Source of the DNA: Seminavis robusta
Lineage: Eukaryota; Bacillariophyta; Bacillariophyceae; Naviculales; Naviculaceae
Direction: 5' to 3'
DNA: 64,000 bases
Assembly (NCBI GenBank): GCA_903772945.1
Contig: CAICTM010000195.1
Coordinates: forward strand, 29,836 to 93,835
Shown: one piece after another, positions 58,061 through 64,000 of the stretch
Layout of the letters: every line of letters starts with the position of its first letter
Position numbering within the stretch: the first letter of the stretch is position 1
The notes under the pieces: model-generated
The model's input: only the letters and a program-made list of their open reading frames with translations
What the model was told of the DNA's origin: nothing
The model's database searches: none
Translations under genes and position numbers: made by a program

Positions 58061-59863
58061 ATGAGTGAGGTTCAAAAGAAGGGATTTGAGTTGTGTCGGT
58101 TTGAAGATGCTTTGGCCCCGATTGTGTTAAACCATGACCACGCGAAGGAGGTCGTTGTTGTGGGCTGTGATGAGCTGGAGGATGGCTTGGATGAAGCCTT
58201 GGATGCCATGGAAGAATTTCCAGTTGATTATCCACAACAAGAAGATGCTCTCTTGCTGCATTGTCGATTCCCTCGACCAATCCAGTCCAAGACGAGTGTA
58301 AAGTCATTGTTGCAAGAGGCATCCCCAAGCAGGTCACAAGACAGCCAAGATAACCCCAAAGAAGATAATGGTGAGGAACCACTGGCGTCCATCACGGGAA
58401 TTCCAGAAGAATTTGGAGCCACCGCAGGAACACCCAAGATACATGTTCATCTTTGGACAGGAACAGTGGCGTCCTCCAAGCCTAATACCTGCAAGTGCCA
58501 GGCGGCCCATTCGGAATGGAAACGACAATCACTCCAGCAGAATCACGCAACACAATTGTCCTCAGAACAACAACAAGCTCAGTCCGTCGAGTTACAATGG
58601 GTGGACTTGAGACAGTGCGGTCCAGGACCACTACTCTTTCCATCCTTGACTTCTGTGGCGCACTTTTACAGATCTCTCATGGGAACCTCCCATCAGTCAT
58701 CGCCTTGGTGGCAACAAGAAGATGATGATAAGGATTACAAGACGCTTCACACCACTTTCAGTCATCACAATCCACACAATCGTATTGCCGTGCTTCTTGA
58801 TGGAGAAGTATCAGATTTCCTGTTGGATATCCGAGTTGCTGATATTTGTCCTTCTTGGTCACTTTATTCCGTTTCACAAGTCAAAGTGGCGCCAACATGG
58901 CAACCTTGGCAAGCTGCTACACCAGACACAAATCTTACTACTACTACGAAAGCGGCTACACTGGTTATTTTCAAACCATTGCCACCTCGGCCTCTGCTCA
59001 CTCTTGCAAAACCCTCTTCCAATAAGATTGAAATGGACGAAACACACTTAACTGAGTTACCAGAGGGTTGTCTCTGGGAAATGTACTTGGAATATAAAGA
59101 CGAGGACGACAATGAAAAAAATGATAAGGACAATATTGAGGAGAAAAAGACAACGGTTCGAAAGGTGCCTCATTGTCGTATGACGGCTCCTCCATACGTG
59201 TCCTATAAACAAGATTTTGACATGGCTCTCTTGCAACCATTGCTCGACAATTGGAAAGTCGTTCGTGACGAAGCTTTGCAGATTCCACAGTGGACGGCAT
59301 GGCCAGAGACGCAACACTATTCCAAGGCCAGATCACGACAAGATGTGGATGACGACCAAGATGGCATATCCGAGGAAGAGCCATTCCATCCCAGTTGGAA
59401 CGTCTTTCCACTCTGTCATTGTTTCCCTGCCAATCAACCGGAAAACAAACAGTGGATAGACAAAACATGCGCCTTTGTCCCACGCACCGTCGAATTGCTA
59501 CGTGCCATGAACCCACTCGTGCGAACGGCACTGTTCTCGCGGCTCGATCCCGAAACCACGCTGGAAGCTCATACTGGTTGGTCCGACCTCGCTAACCATG
59601 TACTGAGATGTCACTTGTCGCTCGTAGTACCCGATGGCGAAGTTTGTGGGACTTGGGTCGATGGATGTGTCGCCACGCACAAGGAGGGACAATTCTTGTG
59701 TTTTGATGATTCCAAGACCCATCGGGCCTTCAACTATCACAAGAGCCAAGAAAGGATTGTCCTCATATTGGATCTCGCACGACCTGATAATCTGCCTATT
59801 GGAACAGCCACGGGAGGACATTCCGACGAATTGGATCAGTTCATTGCACAAATGAATGTTTAG
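58061..59863 (+). CDS. Asp/Asn beta-hydroxylase-domain protein
   Basis: 600 aa, single exon, 183 bp from the divergent MWFE-like gene. The N-terminal 440 residues are not recognised and include acidic and Gln-rich low-complexity stretches. The C-terminus (about 450-600) is an aspartyl/asparaginyl beta-hydroxylase-type domain: WNVFPLCHCFPANQP, ETTLEAHTGWSDLANHVLRC with a candidate iron His at 504, HLSLVVPDGEVCGTWVDG, then FLCFDDSKTHRAFNY with the distal His at 554 and ERIVLILDLARP. Members are Fe(II)/2-oxoglutarate enzymes. No signal peptide is visible, unlike animal ER forms. Confidence 0.8.
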   Translation: MSEVQKKGFELCRFEDALAPIVLNHDHAKEVVVVGCDELEDGLDEALDAMEEFPVDYPQQEDALLLHCRFPRPIQSKTSVKSLLQEASPSRSQDSQDNPKEDNGEEPLASITGIPEEFGATAGTPKIHVHLWTGTVASSKPNTCKCQAAHSEWKRQSLQQNHATQLSSEQQQAQSVELQWVDLRQCGPGPLLFPSLTSVAHFYRSLMGTSHQSSPWWQQEDDDKDYKTLHTTFSHHNPHNRIAVLLDGEVSDFLLDIRVADICPSWSLYSVSQVKVAPTWQPWQAATPDTNLTTTTKAATLVIFKPLPPRPLLTLAKPSSNKIEMDETHLTELPEGCLWEMYLEYKDEDDNEKNDKDNIEEKKTTVRKVPHCRMTAPPYVSYKQDFDMALLQPLLDNWKVVRDEALQIPQWTAWPETQHYSKARSRQDVDDDQDGISEEEPFHPSWNVFPLCHCFPANQPENKQWIDKTCAFVPRTVELLRAMNPLVRTALFSRLDPETTLEAHTGWSDLANHVLRCHLSLVVPDGEVCGTWVDGCVATHKEGQFLCFDDSKTHRAFNYHKSQERIVLILDLARPDNLPIGTATGGHSDELDQFIAQMNV

Positions 59864-60333
59864 ATCCTGCACAAGTGAGCAGGTACAGTAGGAAGAAGTC
59901 CAATATTGATTAACTACATGGTATCAGCTAGTTTTGCTATTCTATACCTCCTTCGTGTCCTCTTTGTAGGCTTATGGCAACCGCAGTTAGGTGTTATGGA
60001 AGCTTCTTAGAAACTACGTCCCTTCCTTCTGCTTGCTTGATCGCGCCCCGGAGTGCAAGGTAACTGAATCGAATCTACTTGCATCTTGAGATATACCCTG
60101 CTTCGTATGTAACTTTTCCAACCCACAGTCACCAGGTGCCTGCTAAAGATATCATGGGAAGCAATCCAAGAAAGCTACCGGTAGTGTACATGTGTCGCGG
60201 AAGAAACTTGGAAAACATGCTACAGCCAAGTAGCACCGTGTGTGTCGTAACAAAATTTGTTCAAATAAATACGTATTTAGTTACATGCAGTTCTGTCTAT
60301 CATCGCAAAAGACGTCTTTTGCTCATCGCGTTG
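59864..60333. other. Convergent intergenic region
   Basis: 3' ends of the hydroxylase and the following gene. CTACCGGTAGTGTACATGTG near 60175. No gene recognised. Confidence 0.4.
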
Positions 60334-61242
60334 TTATGCATATCCGTGAGCCGCCCTGGCCGCTTGCATAAAGGCCTTTGGATCAAACCTGGCACCGTCT
60401 TCAGCCATTTTTCGGGCCTCTTTATATGACTTCTTGCGTTGTTGTTGGACCAGTTGGCTTTGAAAGGCATTCTCGTTGATTTCCTCTCGTGTGAAACCCC
60501 ATTCAAGCGCCTTTTCGGCCCGAGCTCTGGGGGACAGCAATGACGAGTCCCTGCGTTTACTGCTACCAGAGCCAACCAACAAGCTAAGTACAGAACCGTT
60601 GCAGTTGCGCTTCGATTCGTACTTTTCTAGATCCATTCCCTTCTTCTCCCTGTACTGCCACCCTAAAGCCAGGGATGGACCCTGATCGCAAGGATTGTCG
60701 CCTAAAACCTGCTGGAACTCCCGGATCTGCACTTTGTCAAAAGAAACTGTGCGCTTCAGAGTGTTGCAATCATCATCATCGCTGGGGGTGCGGGGACGAC
60801 TATTGCTCCTTGTCTTGCTTCTGCTCAAACCGGGTATCCGGATAGAGCTCAAGTTTCGGTCACGACCTCGAGCGGGAAGGCGAATCGGAGCATCTTCATT
60901 GCGCTTTCCCATTGCTCTGGCTCTTTGAGTAGAGGCGCCCTTGAGAGCACTACGAAGGTGAACCGGGGCTTCGGTGCTACTCTTGCTCCGCTGTACTCCT
61001 CTTTTAGCGGGAATTCCGCGAACAGGTGAGGGACAGTCATCCCCACAGGACGCAGAGCGTTGAAAGGGTGGCAGGTTGGGCTTCGAACCGGAAAGATGCA
61101 TCAGATCAGAGAGGTCAACATTCCAAAAATCCTCCATCGTGTTGGTGCCACTTGAGCTGGCTGTAGTTGCAGTAGCGTCGCTTCCCCGCTTTTGGTGGGA
61201 GGAAGCTTCAACGAGCGCAGGGGGAACAATGCTTTTGTTCAT
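60334..61242 (-). CDS. Basic Ser/Arg-rich protein with KRTVSFDKVQIRE motif, function unknown
   Basis: 302 aa, single exon. The N-terminal 150 residues are disordered-looking, rich in Ser, Arg and Pro with many RS/RSxS sites. Near residues 161-195 there is KRTVSFDKVQIREFQQVLGD, then NPCDQGPSLALGWQY. I recall a VSF...VREY...LGDNP...PLSLGW pattern in many diatom proteins. KRTVSF also fits the RVxF docking site for protein phosphatase 1. The C-terminus is helical and charged (KALEWGFTREEINENAFQ, RKKSYKEARKMAEDG). No enzyme domain is present. A regulatory or scaffold role is only a guess. Confidence 0.7.
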   Translation of the reverse strand: MNKSIVPPALVEASSHQKRGSDATATTASSSGTNTMEDFWNVDLSDLMHLSGSKPNLPPFQRSASCGDDCPSPVRGIPAKRGVQRSKSSTEAPVHLRSALKGASTQRARAMGKRNEDAPIRLPARGRDRNLSSIRIPGLSRSKTRSNSRPRTPSDDDDCNTLKRTVSFDKVQIREFQQVLGDNPCDQGPSLALGWQYREKKGMDLEKYESKRNCNGSVLSLLVGSGSSKRRDSSLLSPRARAEKALEWGFTREEINENAFQSQLVQQQRKKSYKEARKMAEDGARFDPKAFMQAARAAHGYA

Positions 61243-62149
61243 CTTGGTTATGCTTCGGCTTGTGTTTGGAACTTGAGCAGATTTTCGTGTTGGTCCGCTT
61301 AAAACTTCCTTCGAGTTGGAATTGTGGTTTGACTGGATGGTTTAAACTTGTGATAACGTGATAAACATTGTGATGCTTCCGGTTGATACTTCACGCAGCT
61401 GCCATCCTGCCAGCAACAAAAAGAGATACAATGACGAATGACAACCGCGTATGAACGCTTGTATTTGCCGTATGAACGCTTGCCCAATCCAGCAGGCGAG
61501 CCAACTCTTCCACGCTCTGACTACTGGTGTACTGACTATGCATCCAGAGTACTCAAAATAAAAAATAAATAATGCTCAGCTACATTTTTCAGCTTTTTCG
61601 AGGCCAACGTACTAATTAAGGCTCGTAAGCTATGAGTACCAGTACCGGAAACCTGAATGGTCTTCATCTAAGATTAGGGCTCCAACTATTAATGCAGTAA
61701 ACTGGTTCGGCTGGTACTCAGATCAATTAAAGGTTTCTTCTCGATCGATTGGAGTATTTAGAAACCGGAAATAAGCTGTAAAACACATCTGTAACCACTG
61801 GCTGCCATTATAATAATATTAGCTCTGCCATTCTGCAATTGAACATTGAACATTGAACCCTTGAGGATTGCTTGGGGACAATACGGCCCCGAAGAACACT
61901 TGACCATGCACCACAAGTTACAAGAGCACTCAGAGCAATATCAAATCGTATTCTTTAACGTACCGTACATCTTACCGTACTTTGAGGTACAGTGGTACAG
62001 TAGTTCACTCAAGACCATTCCAAGAGACTCCAAGAGTGCCAGTAAAATTTAATAATGAGGAGAGGAGAATGGAGGAGTTATCCACTGACAGCACGTTTTA
62101 CTTTATAATGGACTGTGGTATTTTAGTACCGTACCCTTGCTTTGAGATT
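61243..62149. other. Intergenic, no gene recognised
   Basis: AT-rich. It contains several GTACC/TACCGTAC repeats near 61958-62000. No coding signal. Confidence 0.4.
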
Positions 62150-62583
62150 CTACACTCCAAACTCGAATATAAGAAGCTCCACTATAAGAAAGCGAGCCCT
62201 GAGATTCTAGAAAATTATAACTGTGTGCGAACTTGATACACTAAAGTAGCTTGCAAAATAGTGCGAACCGTTGCGGATGGGGACTCGAACCCCAAACCAA
62301 GGAAAAGTTAGCGATATGCCGGACCGCTGAGCCAACCCCTAGAATGTTAAGAACATCTTGATGCTGAAATATCACAGACTTGTAAGAAAGCTTCCCAGTA
62401 TTAAGACCTCAAAGTGTAAGAAATACTACTAGTCTGACACCATGAAAATGCTTCAAACTTGTGCTTACATCTGCAAAAATTTTGTTAGAAAGGAACTGCG
62501 GGTCAAAAATGGTGCTGCACGGTAAGAAAGGCCCAGGGCTGCACTGAATTTAGAGATTTCTTATATGTGAGTTTGGAGTGTAG
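62150..62583. mobile_element. MITE-like element with 26-bp terminal inverted repeats
   Basis: The left end 62150-62175 and right end 62558-62583 are inverted copies matching at 24 of 26 bases (CTACACTCCAAACTC at the outer edge). Flanking bases give a 3-bp direct repeat ATT (62147-62149 and 62584-62586), as expected of a target-site duplication. At 434 bp with no ORF it fits a non-autonomous DNA transposon. A tRNA-like core is inside (62270-62341, minus strand). Confidence 0.65.
62270..62341 (-). pseudogene. tRNA-like sequence with intact A and B boxes
   Basis: On the minus strand TGGCTCAGCGG (62324-62334) fits the Pol III A-box TRGYNNARNNG and GGTTCGAGTCC (62281-62291) fits the B-box exactly, 43 nt apart as in tRNAs. 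The T-stem pairs fully (TGGGG with CCCCA). The acceptor stem pairs at only about 4 of 7 positions and the anticodon arm is not standard, so this is a tRNA-derived relic and not a working tRNA. No anticodon is assigned. Confidence 0.6.
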
Positions 62584-63224
62584 ATTGCCTAATTCTGAGC
62601 AGCAAAGTGGAATTACTAGTATCAACCGGTACTAGGTTCGTACCCCAGTCGTACTACGTTTCTGCAACAGTAGTTGCACAGGCCCAGTATGTGCTTCCCC
62701 CTGCTACTATGTGGATCTTACATACCCTCAGGATCAATGACAGTATGCTACGTAGAAAAGGTATGGTATTGGCAGTCATTGAAACAAAGATCATCTCAAT
62801 AAGACTCCCATTATTAAATAAACTGCAACAGAGAAGATATAACACCGGCATTAAGACCAACCACATACTGAGAGGATTCCGATTTCGCCTTAAGTAGCCA
62901 CAGGAGGTATCCAATGGATGCGTGCCTCTCTCAGTTTGCCTCTCTCAGTTTGCCAGTACGACTGTATGGTACTGAATCGGTTGTTAGCACTGGTACGATC
63001 GCTACGTTTGAGTATACTCAAGCAAGGCATTCCCGTAGGGTAAAGAGGCAACCAACGCAGAGATCCCGTGATCGATCGATCGATCTGTACAGGAAGCTAG
63101 CTAGCTCAGTTCAGTTCAGTTCAGTTTTCCTCATTATTTTCATTCCTTCAACTCTGTAAAGGAAACTCTGCCAAAATTCCAGCTCAACCAACAATTGCTT
63201 AGTTGACCAAAGAATTCCTCCGCC
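62584..63224. other. Intergenic with simple repeats
   Basis: No supported gene. Upstream of the recombinase-like ORF. Contains a duplicated 14-15-bp run CCTCTCAGTTTGCC near 62930-62955. Confidence 0.4.
63068..63127. repeat. GATC and TTCAG tandem repeats
   Basis: GATCGATCGATCGATC at about 63070-63085, GCTAGCTAGC near 63096, then about four copies of the 5-mer TCAGT/TTCAG at 63105-63127. These are simple tandem repeats. Confidence 0.7.
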
Positions 63225-63941
63225 ATGGCCAATGCTGGAGCAGCCCTTGGGTTGGAAGACGTGCCCGAACTTCCTGAAGCACCCACCGAACAGCCAAAAT
63301 ACAACCGGGACTACCATCGACTCTTCATCAAATTCATGAGCTGGCTGCACAAGCGGACGTACACCAAGGCGGCTCGCTTCCAACCCAGTGCTTTGAGCGG
63401 CATCCAACCACATCACGTTGCCGACTACTTGAAATGGCGTGCGTATGGTACGACCGATGTTGACTTCAAAGATCTCGAGCAGAATCCAACTTGCCGCTCC
63501 GCTACTCTTGAGCAAGACAAGAAGGCTATCTCATTCTACATACCCATCAAAGGTGCCACATGGAATGGAACCTCCGGCAATCCAACCAAGTCCGATCCTG
63601 TGAACGAAGTGGTCAAGGAAGTCAAGAAAGCGGAGACTCAACACCGCGGCAAGAAGTCCTGTGTCACCAGGGATTTGACGGAAACAGAGTATCACAAGGT
63701 GGTCCATGAACTCTACGACAAAGGGAGCTTTGAAGGGACCATCCGTACAGCTTGCATGCTGAAGCAGCAAGTCCATCTCATCACCAGGACGGATGACATC
63801 TCCAAGTTGAAGTATTCAGACTACAAGCCGCATCCAGACTTTCCTTTTGCTCTCAGTTGCAAGGTGTATTGGTCCAAGAATATTTCGGAAGAACGACAAT
63901 GCCCCGACCAAATCATCCTTGTGCACTACGCTAAAAGCTAG
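63225..63941 (+). CDS. Tyrosine-recombinase (Crypton-like) N-terminal ORF, truncated
   Basis: 238 aa. YHRLFIKFMSWLHKRTYTK, VADYLKWRAYGTTDVD, RSATLEQDKKAISFYIP, CMLKQQVHLITRTDDISKLK and FPFALSCKVYWSKNISEERQ then CPDQIIL match a family I recall as very common in diatom genomes and related to Crypton/tyrosine-recombinase N-terminal regions. In that family the protein continues for hundreds of residues after PDQIVLG. Here it changes to VHYAKS and stops. So this copy is cut short, or a spliced or frameshifted part lies past the window edge. Confidence 0.6.
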   Translation: MANAGAALGLEDVPELPEAPTEQPKYNRDYHRLFIKFMSWLHKRTYTKAARFQPSALSGIQPHHVADYLKWRAYGTTDVDFKDLEQNPTCRSATLEQDKKAISFYIPIKGATWNGTSGNPTKSDPVNEVVKEVKKAETQHRGKKSCVTRDLTETEYHKVVHELYDKGSFEGTIRTACMLKQQVHLITRTDDISKLKYSDYKPHPDFPFALSCKVYWSKNISEERQCPDQIILVHYAKS

Positions 63942-64000
63942 TGTAAAGATCTTTCGAGTGTTTTGAGTTTGAGAGAATGAAAGTTATGAGAGGATTAGAA

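Noticed and set aside
62270-62341. Functional tRNA gene
   Set aside because: A and B boxes are perfect, but the acceptor stem pairs at only about 4 of 7 positions and the anticodon arm is abnormal.
1-64000. CRISPR arrays, bacterial operons or phage elements
   Set aside because: No regularly spaced repeats. Genes have spliceosomal introns and eukaryote-specific products, so the window is nuclear DNA.

Overview
The window is nuclear DNA of a photosynthetic stramenopile, most likely a pennate diatom. The evidence is short GT-AG introns (about 75-175 bp) in intron-poor genes, several N-termini that read as bipartite plastid presequences (signal peptide followed by an SFAP-, TAFL- or LAWVP-type site), CoDi-like Copia elements, and lineage-type repeat families. 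No species can be named from sequence alone.

Layout. 1-6.2 kb: 3' part of a SAM methyltransferase, AP-1 gamma adaptin and V-ATPase subunit d. 6.5-13.4 kb: a transposon block with a decayed retroelement tail and a degenerate Copia LTR element on the minus strand. 14.5-22.3 kb: a G-protein alpha subunit, ribosomal protein S29, a glutathione peroxidase with an in-frame UGA at the catalytic position, a 2OG-oxygenase-like protein and a proline-iminopeptidase-like hydrolase. 22.8-36.9 kb: a K+-dependent type H+-pyrophosphatase, a large protein with a duplicated Cys/His module, a TLC-type nucleotide transporter, a membrane LRR protein, an unknown secreted protein and plastid Cpn20. 37.5-45.9 kb: a decayed retroelement RNase H region, mitoribosomal mS29/DAP3, a histidine-biosynthesis HisI-HisE fusion and a second Cys/His-motif protein. 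48.3-61.2 kb: transaldolase, NIP7, proteasome ATPase Rpt1, an RBM42-like RRM protein, an ABHD17-like hydrolase, a probable complex I MWFE-like subunit, an Asp/Asn beta-hydroxylase-like protein and an unknown phosphoprotein-like gene. 61.2-64 kb: repeat-rich, with a new-looking 434-bp terminal-inverted-repeat element carrying a tRNA-like core, and a tyrosine-recombinase-like ORF that stops early.

The genes do not form one pathway. They are mostly single housekeeping genes in alternating orientation, with several head-to-head pairs sharing short promoters (mS29/HisIE, transaldolase/NIP7, Rpt1/RBM42, MWFE-like/Asp hydroxylase). The points most worth following are the probable selenoprotein GPx with non-standard partner residues, the duplicated Cys/His module, the tRNA-like core inside a MITE-like element, and an S29 that lacks three of its four zinc-binding cysteines.
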